A stretch of DNA of 64,000 nt from Nostocoides sp. F2B08. Lineage in GTDB: Bacteria > Actinomycetota > Actinomycetes > Actinomycetales > Dermatophilaceae. Made by a program: the position numbers and the translations under genes. Position 1 is the stretch's first letter, and the number at the start of each line of letters is the position of its first letter. Below, in pieces: positions 33,764-43,090 of the stretch. The notes below the pieces were generated by a model. The model was not told where the DNA came from and ran no database searches. It worked only from the letters and a program-made list of their open reading frames with translations. The stretch lies in the NCBI RefSeq assembly GCF_009184895.1, contig NZ_WESE01000002.1, positions 310,001 to 374,000 on the forward strand, given 5' to 3'.

Positions 33764-34273
33764 TCACCCGGAGTTCAGGTCGGCCAGGATCGCCTTCATC
33801 TCCGCGATCTCGCGCTCCTGCGCCTCGATGATCTCGTCGGCCAGCTGCTGGGCGCGCGGGTCCTCGAGGTTCGCGCGCTCGCTGGTCAGGATCGCGATCG
33901 AGTGGTGCGGGATCATCGCCCGCATCCAGGCGGAGTCGCCGATCGTCGCCTGGGAGCGGACCAGCCAGAGCCCGAGGGCGAACACGACGACGGCACCACC
34001 GACGATGGCGGCGTTGGCGGCTCGGCTGCGGTACATCCCGCGCATGAAGGCGAGCATGATGACGGCCATCGTCGCGGTCGACATCATCGTCATGAAGAAT
34101 CGGGTCCAGCTCCAGTACACGTGGTCGACCTCGTAGGTGTTGAGGTACATCACGACGTACATCACGGCGCCGGCACTGAGAATCATGCCGAGAAAGCGCA
34201 GATAGGCGCGCATGTCCGGCCCCTCCGACTCCTGCGTCCCGTGGATGTTCGTCTCGCTCCGATGGTCGTTCAC
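33764..34273 (-). CDS. DUF305-domain membrane protein
   Basis: This 169-residue protein has three membrane spans (FLGMILSAGAVMYVVMYL, FFMTMMSTATMAVIMLAFM, AIVGGAVVVFALGLWLV). A short extracellular or cytoplasmic C-terminal DUF305 segment follows: MRAMIPHHSIAILTSERANLEDPRAQQLADEIIEAQEREIAEMKAIL. The paired His residues and the Glu-rich helix resemble ferritin-like DUF305 proteins linked with metal homeostasis. It starts at GTG 34273, with GAAGGAGG upstream. Confidence 0.8.
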   Translation of the reverse strand: MNDHRSETNIHGTQESEGPDMRAYLRFLGMILSAGAVMYVVMYLNTYEVDHVYWSWTRFFMTMMSTATMAVIMLAFMRGMYRSRAANAAIVGGAVVVFALGLWLVRSQATIGDSAWMRAMIPHHSIAILTSERANLEDPRAQQLADEIIEAQEREIAEMKAILADLNSG

Positions 34274-34295
34274 CGGTCCTCCTTCGGGTCGATGT

Positions 34296-34958
34296 CTACC
34301 CCTTCGTTCTACCCCATCCCGTCCCGTTCTCCCGCTCGGTCAGCACGAAGGTCGCTCGCTCCTGCGGGCGGCATTCGCGCAGGTAGATCCGCTGCCCCTC
34401 GACGTAGCGCCGCATCGCCGGATGCTCCGGATCGCCCGGGCTCCCGTCCCGCGCGGCGAGCCGGGCGGCGCTCACCTCGAACGGCACATCGAGGAACACC
34501 GACACGTCCCAGCTCTCCCGCAGCTCGGGCCGGTGGAGGAACAGCCCCTCGACGACGACCACCGCGTCCCGCCCCACCGTGACCGGCTCGGCCCGCACCG
34601 GCCGGTCGGCGACGTGGTCGAAGACCCGCGGCACGATCACATGCTCACGCCCGGTCCCCAACGGTGCGAGGACGGCCGCACGAACCGCTGCGAGATCGTA
34701 GCTGTCGCGCACGAACCCCTCCGGCGAGGACCGGCCGACCCGGTGGCGGACCGCCCGCGGATTGAGGAAGTCGTCGAGGTGGACCACGTGGACCTCGCGT
34801 CCGCTCCGTCGGTATGCGGTGGCCAGCTCGCCCGCGAACGTCGTCTTCCCGCTGCCGTCGACGCCGTCGACCCCGACCTTGGCGGGCCGGCCGGGGACGG
34901 GGGTCGCGGCGACGACCGCCTCGACCGGTGAGATGTTCGGATCAGGTGCGCGGCGCAT
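34296..34958 (-). CDS. uridine-kinase-like P-loop kinase
   Basis: This 220-residue P-loop kinase reads [19 protein letters not shown] (Walker A) near residue 30, [61 protein letters not shown] and a lid with RLAARDG. It resembles actinobacterial uridine-kinase/phosphoribulokinase-like proteins of unassigned substrate. Its ATG (34958-34956) lies inside a CGCATAC word (34954-34960). It overlaps the upstream YnfA gene by 17 bases. Confidence 0.75.
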   Translation of the reverse strand: MRRAPDPNISPVEAVVAATPVPGRPAKVGVDGVDGSGKTTFAGELATAYRRSGREVHVVHLDDFLNPRAVRHRVGRSSPEGFVRDSYDLAAVRAAVLAPLGTGREHVIVPRVFDHVADRPVRAEPVTVGRDAVVVVEGLFLHRPELRESWDVSVFLDVPFEVSAARLAARDGSPGDPEHPAMRRYVEGQRIYLRECRPQERATFVLTERENGTGWGRTKG

Positions 34959-35274
34959 ACATGATCACCGCGACGCCGACCAGGCAGATGAGCGCACCGG
35001 CGATATCCCAGCGGTCCGGCTCGAACCCGTCCACCACGACTCCCCAGGGGAGCGACCCGGCGACGAACACCCCGCCGTAGGCGGCGAGGATGCGGCCGAA
35101 GTTCGCGTCCGGCTGCAACGTCGCGACGAAGCCGTAGAGCCCGAGCGCGACGACTCCCGCGCCGGCCCAGACCAGCCCCCGGTTCTCGCGGACGCCCTGC
35201 CAGACCAGCCAGGCGCCGCCGATCTCGGCGAATGCCGCGAGGACGAAGAGGGAGATGGAGCGGGCGACGATCAT
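34942..35274 (-). CDS. YnfA/UPF0060 small membrane protein
   Basis: This 110-residue four-span membrane protein reads [24 protein letters not shown] and [61 protein letters not shown], a full-length match to YnfA. The family resembles small multidrug resistance transporters, but its cargo is unproven. It is the first gene of a two-gene unit with the kinase. Confidence 0.85.
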   Translation of the reverse strand: MIVARSISLFVLAAFAEIGGAWLVWQGVRENRGLVWAGAGVVALGLYGFVATLQPDANFGRILAAYGGVFVAGSLPWGVVVDGFEPDRWDIAGALICLVGVAVIMYAPRT

Positions 35275-35378
35275 GGACCGATCCTGCCAGGGCCCTCGAA
35301 GATCCGTGTCAGCACGGATACCGCACCGATACCGCCATCCCTATCGTGAGAGGACCACCACCGACCAGAGGAGTCGTC

Positions 35379-35921
35379 ATGACCCGCACGTCCCGCCTCG
35401 CCGCTCCCATCCTCGCCGCCGGACTCCTGTGCGCGGCGGCCGCGCCCGCGACCGCCGCACCGCCCGAGCGGTTCTCCCTCGACTTCGCCGACTCGGGCAC
35501 CACGGGGGACTTCTGCGAGGCGGGGTTGGCGACGCAGCCGACGTTCACGTACGACCAGACCGGGACCGGCTCGGTGCGCTTGCGCGGCGGTATCCCCTAC
35601 TTCCAGGGACACACCCGCATCGTCCAGACCTTCACGTACGAGGGCAGCACGGTCACGGTCCTCTCGCCCCATCTGCTCGAGAAGGACATCTCCGTCACCG
35701 ACAACGGCGACGGGACGGCGACCCTCATCGTCCTGTTCACCGGGCCCGAGCGCACCCTGGACGAGAACGGCCGGATCCTCGCGAAGAACGACGGTCAGCT
35801 GCGCGAGCGGTGGCTGGTCGACCTCGAGGCGGACGAGATCGTCAGCCGCGAGGTGATCCTCGGCTCGACCGGCACGAACGACGACTTCTGCGCCGCGGTC
35901 CTCGAGCACTGGGGACTGTGA
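35379..35921 (+). CDS. secreted protein of unknown function
   Basis: This 180-residue protein has a Sec signal peptide (residues 1 to about 26, with basic TRTSR, a hydrophobic Ala/Leu core and a cleavage site after ATA before APPERF). The mature part is beta-rich and contains two Cys (DFCEAGL and DDFCAAVL) that could form a disulphide. I do not recognise the family. The ATG at 35379 has GAGGAG upstream, and longer frames lack a signal peptide. Confidence 0.65.
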   Translation: MTRTSRLAAPILAAGLLCAAAAPATAAPPERFSLDFADSGTTGDFCEAGLATQPTFTYDQTGTGSVRLRGGIPYFQGHTRIVQTFTYEGSTVTVLSPHLLEKDISVTDNGDGTATLIVLFTGPERTLDENGRILAKNDGQLRERWLVDLEADEIVSREVILGSTGTNDDFCAAVLEHWGL

Positions 35922-35940
35922 GTGCATATCCTCGGGACCC

Positions 35941-36456
35941 ATGACCATTCCCGAGACGATCGACCGGACTCTCCTGCAGACGTACCTCTCCGACCATCTG
36001 ACGGGCGCCACAGGCGTGCGCGCCCGCGCCCTGAAGATGGCGCAGTGGTACGCCAGCAGCGACATCGGCCCGGACCTCGCGAGAACGGCCGCCCAGCTCG
36101 ACGCGGAGCAGGAGCACCTCAAGGACCTCATCGACCGGCTCGGTCTGAGCCAGCCGCTGCCCAAGCAGCTGCTCGCGCGCGTCGGTGAGCTCGCCGGACG
36201 CCTCAAGGCCAACGGCCGGGTCCTCACCGGCTCGCCCATGACTCCGCTCCTCGAGCTCGAGCTGCTCCGAGCGGCTGTCAACGGCAAGCAGGGTCTGTGG
36301 GAGACCCTCGTCGTCTATGCGCCCGAGCTCGGCCTGGACCCGCAGCGCTACCGGGACCTCGCCGACCAGGCGCGCGCGCAGGAACGCACCCTCGAGGAGC
36401 TGCACAGCCGGGTGCGCGGGGACGCCCTGCGTCCGGGCTCCGGTCCGCGCGGCTGA
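35941..36456 (+). CDS. helical protein of unknown function
   Basis: This 171-residue soluble, mostly helical protein includes LKMAQWYASSDIGPDLARTAAQLDAEQEHLKDLIDRLGLSQ and VYAPELGLDPQRYRDLADQARAQERTLEELH. The pattern resembles ferritin-like or DUF-type bundles, but I cannot name the family. It has no signal peptide. It starts 19 bases after the secreted protein and may share its transcript. Confidence 0.6.
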   Translation: MTIPETIDRTLLQTYLSDHLTGATGVRARALKMAQWYASSDIGPDLARTAAQLDAEQEHLKDLIDRLGLSQPLPKQLLARVGELAGRLKANGRVLTGSPMTPLLELELLRAAVNGKQGLWETLVVYAPELGLDPQRYRDLADQARAQERTLEELHSRVRGDALRPGSGPRG

Positions 36457-36481
36457 CCGCACGCTCGGGGACGATGGAGGT

Positions 36482-36874
36482 ATGCGGCACGCACTGACCG
36501 TCGACGGTCCCGCGCCCCTCGGGCTGGCCTGGGAGCGCTACGCCGACCCGGGGCTGTGGGCGTCCTGGGCCCCGCAGATCCGCGACGTCGAGTGGGAGGG
36601 TTCGCAGCGGCTCGCGCCGGGCATGACCGGGACGGTCCACGCGATCGCGGGGTTCCCCGTCCGGTTCGAGATCACCGACGTCGACGAGGCGGCCCACGAC
36701 TGGGCGTGGACGGTGCATCCCCCAAAGGTGACCATGCATCTGCGGCACACACTCGCCGAGGCCGGCCGCGGCACTCGGGCCGGACTCGTCATCGACGGCC
36801 CCCTCCCCGTCGTGATCGCCTACACCCCTCTCGCCCACATCGCCCTCGGCCGGCTGCTCGCAGTGGACTCCTGA
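36482..36874 (+). CDS. SRPBCC family protein
   Basis: This 130-residue helix-grip protein reads RHALTVDGPAPLGLAWERYADPGLWASWAPQIRDVEWEG, then VHAIAGFPVRFEITDVDEAAHDWAWTVHPPKVTMHLRHTLAE. It is typical of short polyketide-cyclase-like SRPBCC proteins, with unknown ligand. The ATG at 36482 lies inside a GTATGCG word (36480-36486). Confidence 0.7.
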   Translation: MRHALTVDGPAPLGLAWERYADPGLWASWAPQIRDVEWEGSQRLAPGMTGTVHAIAGFPVRFEITDVDEAAHDWAWTVHPPKVTMHLRHTLAEAGRGTRAGLVIDGPLPVVIAYTPLAHIALGRLLAVDS

Positions 36875-36917
36875 GCGGTTCGACCCGGGCCTTGGACAGC
36901 GGACATAGTCGCAGGTC

Positions 36918-37988
36918 ATGAAGATTCTCGTCACCGGTGCGACCGGATACGTCGGCAGCCGTCTCGTCCCCAGACTCCTCGAGGAGGGGCACGAGATGCG
37001 TACGACGACCACGGACGCCTCACGCGAGGGCCCCTGGTGGTCGGACTCCGTCGAGACCGTCGAGATGGACATCGGCGACGATGCGCAGGTGTCATCCGCC
37101 GTCGAAGGCATGGACGCCGTCTACTACCTCATCCACGGGATGGGCGGCGAGGACTTCGTCGATAAGGACCGGCAGGCCGCCGAGCGGATGGCGGGAGCCG
37201 TCGACGAACACGGCGTCTCGCGCGTCGTCTACCTGTCCGGCATCGTCCCGCCGGGGGACCCCGTGTCGCTGTCCGACCACATCACGTCGCGGCACGAGGT
37301 CGAGCAGATCCTCAGTCGCTCGTCCGCGACCGCGCTCACGCTCCGTGCCGCGGTTCTCGTCGGCAGCGGCTCGACCTCGTTCGAGATCGTGCGCCAGGTC
37401 AGCGAGCGGATGCCGGTGCAGACCGTCCCGTCGTGGATGGACTCCCGGGTCCAGCCCATCGCCGTCGTCGACGCCGTAGAGGCGCTCGTCGGTGCGCTGA
37501 CCGCCGAGGTGGAGACCCGCAGCTACGACATCGGCGGCCCCGAGCCGCTGCACTACGCCGAGCTGCTCGACCGCTACGCGAAGGTCGCCGGACTCGAGCG
37601 GCCGCAGGTCGAGGTGCCGCTCGTCCCGACCGACCTGGTCGGCTCGCTCGTGGGCGTCATCACGGACGTGCCGGCCCCCACCGTCGAGGCGCTCGTCGAG
37701 AGCCTGCACCACGACATGGTCTGCGCCGAAGATGACTTCCTCGCCGAACTGCTCCCGGAGGGGTATGCGCTGGTCGGCCTCGACGAGTCCCTCCGGCGGT
37801 CGCTGGTCGAGCCGAGCGACGAGATCTCGGCCGACCCTGCCGCAGCCGACCCGATGGGTCCGCTGCCGCAGGACCCGTCGTGGGCCAACGGCGGGGACGG
37901 CGGGTCGCTCGCCGGCCGGGCCGCGGGCGCGGTGCGCGCCATCGTCGACGGCGTGGGCGGGGCCGCGGGACGCGCGGCGGCGGGCTAG
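36918..37988 (+). CDS. NAD(P)-binding atypical SDR (NmrA/complex-I-assembly-like)
   Basis: This 356-residue atypical short-chain dehydrogenase opens MKILVTGATGYVGSRLVPRLLEEGHEMR and has VYYLIHGMGGEDFVDKDRQAAERMAGAVDEHGVSRVVYLSGIVP, a combination typical of actinobacterial NAD(P)H-binding proteins with a C-terminal extension. The extension ends in a Gly/Ala-rich tail. The usual YxxxK catalytic pair is not evident, so it may be a sensor rather than an enzyme. A GTATGCG word lies at 37763-37769. Confidence 0.75.
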   Translation: MKILVTGATGYVGSRLVPRLLEEGHEMRTTTTDASREGPWWSDSVETVEMDIGDDAQVSSAVEGMDAVYYLIHGMGGEDFVDKDRQAAERMAGAVDEHGVSRVVYLSGIVPPGDPVSLSDHITSRHEVEQILSRSSATALTLRAAVLVGSGSTSFEIVRQVSERMPVQTVPSWMDSRVQPIAVVDAVEALVGALTAEVETRSYDIGGPEPLHYAELLDRYAKVAGLERPQVEVPLVPTDLVGSLVGVITDVPAPTVEALVESLHHDMVCAEDDFLAELLPEGYALVGLDESLRRSLVEPSDEISADPAAADPMGPLPQDPSWANGGDGGSLAGRAAGAVRAIVDGVGGAAGRAAAG

Positions 37989-37994
37989 ACCTCG

Positions 37995-38387
37995 CTACTG
38001 GACGGCGGCGGTGAGCCGCTCGCGGACGAGGGCATCGAACGCCTCGACCGACGCGTCGAGTCCTCGCAGCTCCTCGCGGCCGACGAACTCGACGGCCGAT
38101 CCGTCGGTGCGCACCGCATACACAGCGGGCAGCCGATCCGCGGAGACGACGCCCACGATCTCGGGCGGCAGCTCGTTGCGGTGGACCGTCACCATCGGGA
38201 CCGGCAGGCTCGCGACGAGGGCGTCCCAGGAGCGCTTCCTCCGCACGGGAGAGTGGGTGATGTCGCACAGGGCGCACTCGACGCGGCCCAGCAGGTGGCC
38301 GACGACGTAGGCGAGCTCACCGCGCAGTCCACCGTCGGCGTCGTAGACCCCGACGAGTCGGACGATGCCCGTCGAGTCGTGCGTCAC
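37995..38387 (-). CDS. CALCDITH-motif protein of unknown function
   Basis: This 130-residue protein starts at GTG 38387, overlapping the upstream DUF427 stop by four bases. The N-terminus IVRLVGVYDADGGLRGELAYVVGHLLGRVECALCDITHSPVRRK contains Cys38, Cys41 and His45 in CALCDITH, a plausible metal or redox site. I have seen similar unnamed actinobacterial proteins but know no function. The operon partners are DUF427 and DUF302 proteins. Confidence 0.65.
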   Translation of the reverse strand: MTHDSTGIVRLVGVYDADGGLRGELAYVVGHLLGRVECALCDITHSPVRRKRSWDALVASLPVPMVTVHRNELPPEIVGVVSADRLPAVYAVRTDGSAVEFVGREELRGLDASVEAFDALVRERLTAAVQ

Positions 38388-38665
38388 TCGACCGTGACAC
38401 CCCTCCAGAACGCCACCCGTCCGGCGATCTGGCGGGCGGCGTCCTTGGGCTCGGGGTAGTACCAGGCCGCGTCGACGTTCTCGGCGCCGTCGACGACGAG
38501 GGTGTAGTACGACGCCGTGCCCTTCCACGGACAGACCGTGTGGGTGTCGCTCTCGCGGAGCAGGCTGCGGTCGACACTGTCGGCCGGGAAGTAGTGGTTG
38601 CCCTCGACGATGACGGTGTCGTCGCTCTCGGCGATGGTGGTGCCGTTCCAGGTTGCGCGTGTCAT
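38384..38665 (-). CDS. DUF427 family protein
   Basis: This 93-residue protein reads ATWNGTTIAESDDTVIVEGNHYFPADSVDRSLLRESDTHTVCPWKGTASYYTLVVDG, an exact DUF427 pattern with the conserved CPWKG. The family has a small beta-fold and no assigned activity. It overlaps its neighbours by four bases on each side. Confidence 0.85.
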   Translation of the reverse strand: MTRATWNGTTIAESDDTVIVEGNHYFPADSVDRSLLRESDTHTVCPWKGTASYYTLVVDGAENVDAAWYYPEPKDAARQIAGRVAFWRGVTVE

Positions 38666-39051
38666 GCCTTGAGGGTACGCAGTGCGCGCGTCAGCCGTTC
38701 GGCAGCGTCGGCCGTCACCTCGGCCAGAGCGTCCCCGTCGCTGAGCTGCGCCATGATCTTGGGATCGAGGGCCTCGACGACGACATGGTCGCCGTCGACC
38801 CGGACGACGACGTTGCACGGCAGCAGGGTCCCGACGGAGGGGTCGGCCGCGACCGCCTGCTGGGCGAGCGGGGGCCGGCAGGCGCCGAGGATGAGGTAGG
38901 GGTCGAGGTCGGCGCCGATCTTCTGCTTGAGCGTCTCGGCGAGGTCGATCTCGGTGAGGATGCCGAAACCCTCCGCGCTCAGTGCTTCACGGGTCGCGGC
39001 CACCGTGGTGTCGAAGTCTCTGTCGGACGTCACTGCGATGGAGTAGGCCAT
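38662..39051 (-). CDS. DUF302 family protein
   Basis: This 129-residue protein matches DUF302: SIAVTSDRDFDTTVAATREALSAEGFGILTEIDLAETLKQKIGADLDPYLILGACRPPLAQQAVAADPSVGTLLPCNVVVR. The conserved Cys residues in GACRPP and LLPCNV are retained. It is first gene of a three-gene unit (DUF302-DUF427-CALCDITH). DUF302 proteins often occur near thiol or metal stress genes. Confidence 0.85.
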   Translation of the reverse strand: MAYSIAVTSDRDFDTTVAATREALSAEGFGILTEIDLAETLKQKIGADLDPYLILGACRPPLAQQAVAADPSVGTLLPCNVVVRVDGDHVVVEALDPKIMAQLSDGDALAEVTADAAERLTRALRTLKA

Positions 39052-39185
39052 GTCCCCACTCTCTCACCGACAAGGTCGCGCGGCAGGGCGGTTCGCGGAT
39101 CCGCACCCGGATCGGCCGGACCGTTGCGGTGCCGTCCCGGTGGTCCTACATTGGCGGGTGCGGGCCAGGACCGAAGGAGAATCCC

Positions 39186-39587
39186 ATGGCACAGCAGCTC
39201 AATCCCTACATCACCTTCGACGGCACCTGCGCGGAAGCGATGGACTTCTACGCCGGCGCGCTCGGCGGGACCGTCGAGTCGACGATGTTCCGGGAGTCCG
39301 GCATGGACGTGGACGGGGTCATGCACGCCTCGCTCGACACCCCCGCCGGGTTCCACATCTTCGCCAGCGACACCGTGCCGGGTATGGAGTTCAGCCGCGG
39401 CACCAACGTCCAGGTCAGCATCTCCGGTGACGAGGCCGAGCAGATGCGTGGGTACTGGGACGCCCTGGCCGACGGCGGACACGTCATCATGCCGCTGGAG
39501 CGGCAGATGTGGGGTGACGACTACGGTCTCCTCGCGGACCGGTACGGCGTCCTCTGGCACGTCAACATCGCCGGATCGTCGGCCTGA
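39186..39587 (+). CDS. PhnB-like VOC-family protein
   Basis: This 133-residue vicinal-oxygen-chelate protein reads LNPYITFDGTCAEAMDFYAGALGGTVESTMFRESG, then MHASLDTPAGFHIFASDTVPGMEF and MPLERQMWGDDYGLLADRYGVLWHVNI, the PhnB/glyoxalase-like layout. Members include metalloenzymes and binding proteins, and the substrate is unknown. The ATG at 39186 has AAGGAG upstream. Confidence 0.82.
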   Translation: MAQQLNPYITFDGTCAEAMDFYAGALGGTVESTMFRESGMDVDGVMHASLDTPAGFHIFASDTVPGMEFSRGTNVQVSISGDEAEQMRGYWDALADGGHVIMPLERQMWGDDYGLLADRYGVLWHVNIAGSSA

Positions 39588-39620
39588 CCCGCTCCCGACC
39601 GACTGAGCGCCGACCGACCT

Positions 39621-41072
39621 GTGACCGACCGTCCCGCGATCGCGATCGTCGGCGCCGGCTTCGGCGGCCTCGCGGCCGCCATCGAGCTCAAGCGCGCCGG
39701 TCACGACGGCATCGTCATCCTGGAGCGCGGCGACGACGTCGGCGGGGTGTGGCGCGACAACACCTACCCCGGTGCGGCATGCGACGTCCCCTCGCCGTTC
39801 TACTGCTACTCGTTCGCACCCAACCCGGCGTGGCCCCGTCGGTTCTCCCAGCAACCGGCGATCCTCGACTACATCCGCGACGTCGTCGACGGCCATGACC
39901 TGCGCCGCCATCTACGGCTGTCGACCGAGGTGGTGAGCGCCGCATACGACGAGGGGACCCATCGCTGGACGGTGGGTCTGAAGGACGCCGACCCGCTCGT
40001 CGTCGACGTCGTCGTCTTCGCCGTCGGCCAGCTCAGCCATCCCGTCGTCCCGGACCTTCCGGGGCGGGAGACCTTCGCCGGCCCGCAGTTCCACACGGCG
40101 GCCTGGGACCACTCGGTGGACCTGACGGACAAGCGGGTGGCCGTCGTCGGCACCGGGGCCAGCGCCGTGCAGGTGGTGCCCGCAATCGCGCCGGACGTCG
40201 CGCAGCTCACGGTCTTCCAGCGCTCGGCGCCGTACCTGCTGCCGCGGCCGGACTGCGAGTTCGGCGACCGGCGCCAGCGCGTCTTCCGGTCGGTCCCCGC
40301 GTCCCAGCTGCTCGAGCGCGTCACGTGGTACTCGCTCGTCGAGACGCTCAGCGTCGCGTGGGTGCACGCCCCGGCGCTCTCGTCGATGATCCGGTCGGTG
40401 AGCCACGAACACATGCGCCGCGGGTCGCGCGGCCGGCCGGGTCTGTTCGAGAAGGTGTGGCCGGACTACCCGATCGGGTGCAAGCGGATCCTCTTCTCCA
40501 GCGACTACCTGCCCACCCTGAGCCGGCCGAACGTCGACCTCGTGACCGAGCGGATCGAACGGATCGTCGAAGGCGGGATCGTGACGGACGACGGACGCGA
40601 GCACCCCGCGGACGTGATCGTCTGGGGCACCGGGTTCGCGGCCGCGGACTTCCTCACGACGATTCCGGTCACCGGCCTCGGCGGAGTCCCCCTCACCGAC
40701 CGCTGGGCCGACGGCGCCCGCGCATACTTCGGGCTGACCGTGCCGGACTTCCCCAACCTGCTCATCATGTACGGCCCCAACACGAACACCGGCGGCGGGT
40801 CGATCATCTACTTCCTCGAGACCCAGGCACGCTACGTGCGCGACTTCGTCGACCACCTCACCGAGGTGGGTGGTGCGATGGCGGTCCGCAGCGAGGTCGC
40901 CGACCACTTCGACGAGCGCATCCAGACCCTCCTCTCGGGCAGCGTGTGGACCCAGTGCTCGTCCTGGTACCGCGACGCCAGCGGAAGGGTGACGACGAAC
41001 TGGCCGCTGCTCGGCATCGACTACCGTCGGCAGGCACGCTTCTCCCCCGACGACTACGAGGTGATCGCATGA
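39621..41072 (+). CDS. flavin-dependent monooxygenase (Baeyer-Villiger/FMO-like)
   Basis: This 483-residue FAD/NADPH monooxygenase has the first dinucleotide fold [19 protein letters not shown], then [25 protein letters not shown] typical of Baeyer-Villiger enzymes, and a second fold [20 protein letters not shown]. The [18 protein letters not shown] segment also fits the FMO/BVMO group. It would oxygenate a ketone or hydrophobic substrate. The start is GTG at 39621. It is coupled to the DUF4334 gene by ATGA, so the two are likely one functional unit. Confidence 0.83.
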   Translation: MTDRPAIAIVGAGFGGLAAAIELKRAGHDGIVILERGDDVGGVWRDNTYPGAACDVPSPFYCYSFAPNPAWPRRFSQQPAILDYIRDVVDGHDLRRHLRLSTEVVSAAYDEGTHRWTVGLKDADPLVVDVVVFAVGQLSHPVVPDLPGRETFAGPQFHTAAWDHSVDLTDKRVAVVGTGASAVQVVPAIAPDVAQLTVFQRSAPYLLPRPDCEFGDRRQRVFRSVPASQLLERVTWYSLVETLSVAWVHAPALSSMIRSVSHEHMRRGSRGRPGLFEKVWPDYPIGCKRILFSSDYLPTLSRPNVDLVTERIERIVEGGIVTDDGREHPADVIVWGTGFAAADFLTTIPVTGLGGVPLTDRWADGARAYFGLTVPDFPNLLIMYGPNTNTGGGSIIYFLETQARYVRDFVDHLTEVGGAMAVRSEVADHFDERIQTLLSGSVWTQCSSWYRDASGRVTTNWPLLGIDYRRQARFSPDDYEVIA

Positions 41073-41596
41073 GCAACCGACTCGCGGAGCTCGAGGCGGG
41101 AGCCGGCCTCGCGGCCGGCCTGGCGTTCTTCGACGGTCTGCCGCCGGTGTCGGTCGAGACGATGCTCGGGTCGTGGCGCGGCTCCGGCGTCCCCACCGGC
41201 AGCCCGCTCGACGGCCTGCTCGAAACCTACGGCTGGCACGGCAAGCGCTTCGACGGCCCCGACGACGCCCACCCGCTCGTCTTCGCCGACGACCGAGGCC
41301 GGTTCGCCGTGAACCCCGCCGGACTCCCCCTCGGTGCGTTGCTCCGGCTCGGCCCGAGGGTGCGCGGCGAGCGGGCCGGAGCAGCCCTTCGTCCCCTGTT
41401 GCGGGCCCGACGGACGAGGCGACCGGCCGCGCGGCTGCGCATGGTCGAGTACCGCGGCGTCTCGACCGGGACGATGATCTACGACGCCCTCCCGATCAAC
41501 GACCACTTCCGCGCCGTCGACGACGACACGCTGCTCGGGGCGATGGACCTGCGCGGGCTCAGCGACCCCTTCCTCTTCGTGCTCCGACGGGAGTGA
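41069..41596 (+). CDS. DUF4334 (GXWXG) family protein
   Basis: This 175-residue protein reads [54 protein letters not shown], the GXWXG/DUF4334 signature, with [36 protein letters not shown] at the C-terminus. The family is lipocalin-like and often accompanies monooxygenases. It overlaps the upstream monooxygenase stop by four bases, which supports a joint role in the same oxidation pathway. Confidence 0.8.
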   Translation: MSNRLAELEAGAGLAAGLAFFDGLPPVSVETMLGSWRGSGVPTGSPLDGLLETYGWHGKRFDGPDDAHPLVFADDRGRFAVNPAGLPLGALLRLGPRVRGERAGAALRPLLRARRTRRPAARLRMVEYRGVSTGTMIYDALPINDHFRAVDDDTLLGAMDLRGLSDPFLFVLRRE

Positions 41597-41629
41597 GTCC
41601 GCCGCCTGCCGGGCGTGGGATCGGTCCGG

Positions 41630-43090
41630 TCAGTGCCACATCTTCCTCGGCTTCTCGCGCATGATCTGCTCGACGGCGCCGGACAGGGACTTGCCACGCA
41701 GCCCGCCCAGTTTGGCCTCGACCTCTTCGAGGTCCAGGCGGACCTCGGCATCCTCGGTCCGTTCACTCAGAGTCCGCGCCAGACGCACTGCACGGCCGAT
41801 GTCCTTCTCGGTCAGCCTCTTACGCTGGTTCCCGCCGAGCTCGGCGGCACGCCCGATCAGGCCGGCGGCGTCCGTCATCAACTCCTCGTCACCCATCAGG
41901 GTCGTGAGCACCGGCCCCTGCACACGCTCGAAGAGGGCGATCCACCGACGGCCGGCCTCGGTCGTGGCGAGGAGCTCGTCACGCACCGCCCGCAGCTGGT
42001 CGACCTCTGCGTCGGTGTCGAAGAAGCGCGCCCCGATGAGCTCGATGGCGCAGACGCACTGCTGCATCAGCGCGATCATGCCCGACTTGGCGTCCCGTTT
42101 GACCAGAGTGGGGTCGGCCGGCTGGAACGAGTCCTGGGCGCTCCCAGTGGACGGTCCGGTCTCGAACGTGAAGCCATAGGTCTTGCGCAGTGCGGGATCG
42201 GCGATGTGCCGGCTGTAGACGTAGTCGCTCTGGGTGCCGGTCGTGGCATAGAGCCCGATGCCCGGCTCGCTGACGTAGACCCGGCCCCGCACCGCCGCGA
42301 TCGCGTCACGGATCCGGAGTCCGACCGTCTCGAACCGCTGCCGGTCGCGTGCCGCGATGTACTCCTGGTAGCCGGCCTGGGGGATCGGCGCGCAGGTCCC
42401 GTCCGCGAGGGTCGTGAAGCGCTTCGACGGGTCGGTCGTCTGGCTCGGCGCGTGCCCCCACGGCCAGAGGATCAGCTCGGAGAACGAGTGCACGTCGGCG
42501 AAGCAGTCGATGCGACGGGTGTCGAGGAGGTGCTTGATGTTGCGCGTCTCGGGCTCGCTGAAGGCCGACGGGCCGGCAAAGACGTCACTACACGGCGAGC
42601 ACGACGTCTGGCCCTGCGTCACGCCCCAGAGGACAGCGAAGTTGCGGTTCAGGTCGACGCCGTCGCACGTCGTCCTCGGGTTGTCGCGTCGGTTCTTGCG
42701 CCACATGGCGTCGGTGGTCATGCAGTGGTTCCGGCCGTCCGGGTTCATGCACGGCACGAGCCAGAGGTCGAGGGACTCGAGGATCAGCCGGATGTCGGAT
42801 GCCGCCCAGCGCTTCCCGCCGTAGACGATGTCCGTGCCGTTCGCGTGGCTGACGAAGAGGTCGACGGCGAGCTCGATGATCGCGTCGGGGTTCATCAGCT
42901 CGCGGGCGTGGGTGCCGCCCACGAGCAGGACGCCGCGCCGTTCGTCGCCCCCACCCGCGCGCAGGCGCAGGGCGTAGACCGTGCGCCCCTCGACCGACTG
43001 CTCCGGCAGTGCGATCCGGGTGAAGTAGGACGGGAACCAGGTGGCCAGGAGGTTCCCCAGCGAGTCGAGCTGAGCCACGGTGCGGTACAT
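41630..43090 (-). CDS. M14 zinc carboxypeptidase without signal peptide
   Basis: This 486-residue M14 peptidase has zinc ligands His61 and Glu64 (GTHARELMNP) and His201 (DVHSFSELILWPWG), the Arg/Asn segment CDGVDLNRNF, and catalytic Glu310 (FTFETGP). Unlike secreted relatives it has no signal peptide or prosegment. It also carries a C-terminal helical extension of about 140 residues (MREKPRKMWH end) with no match I know. Its ATG shares one base with the stop of a small upstream gene that may supply the missing N-terminal part. The export route, or a cytoplasmic role, is open. Confidence 0.8.
   Translation of the reverse strand: MYRTVAQLDSLGNLLATWFPSYFTRIALPEQSVEGRTVYALRLRAGGGDERRGVLLVGGTHARELMNPDAIIELAVDLFVSHANGTDIVYGGKRWAASDIRLILESLDLWLVPCMNPDGRNHCMTTDAMWRKNRRDNPRTTCDGVDLNRNFAVLWGVTQGQTSCSPCSDVFAGPSAFSEPETRNIKHLLDTRRIDCFADVHSFSELILWPWGHAPSQTTDPSKRFTTLADGTCAPIPQAGYQEYIAARDRQRFETVGLRIRDAIAAVRGRVYVSEPGIGLYATTGTQSDYVYSRHIADPALRKTYGFTFETGPSTGSAQDSFQPADPTLVKRDAKSGMIALMQQCVCAIELIGARFFDTDAEVDQLRAVRDELLATTEAGRRWIALFERVQGPVLTTLMGDEELMTDAAGLIGRAAELGGNQRKRLTEKDIGRAVRLARTLSERTEDAEVRLDLEEVEAKLGGLRGKSLSGAVEQIMREKPRKMWH

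Noticed and set aside
31834-33831. A 665-codon plus-strand frame opposite the GT4 fusion
   Set aside because: No domains, and the minus-strand frame encodes a clear glycosyltransferase.
34288-34316. Direct repeat TCTACCCC twice before the kinase stop as an operator
   Set aside because: It lies in and beside the 3' end of the kinase gene, is not palindromic and does not match the CsoR-type site at 3643.
35310-35350. Repeated GATACC sequences before the secreted-protein gene as a regulator site
   Set aside because: The copies are short, irregularly spaced and not palindromic; chance is sufficient.
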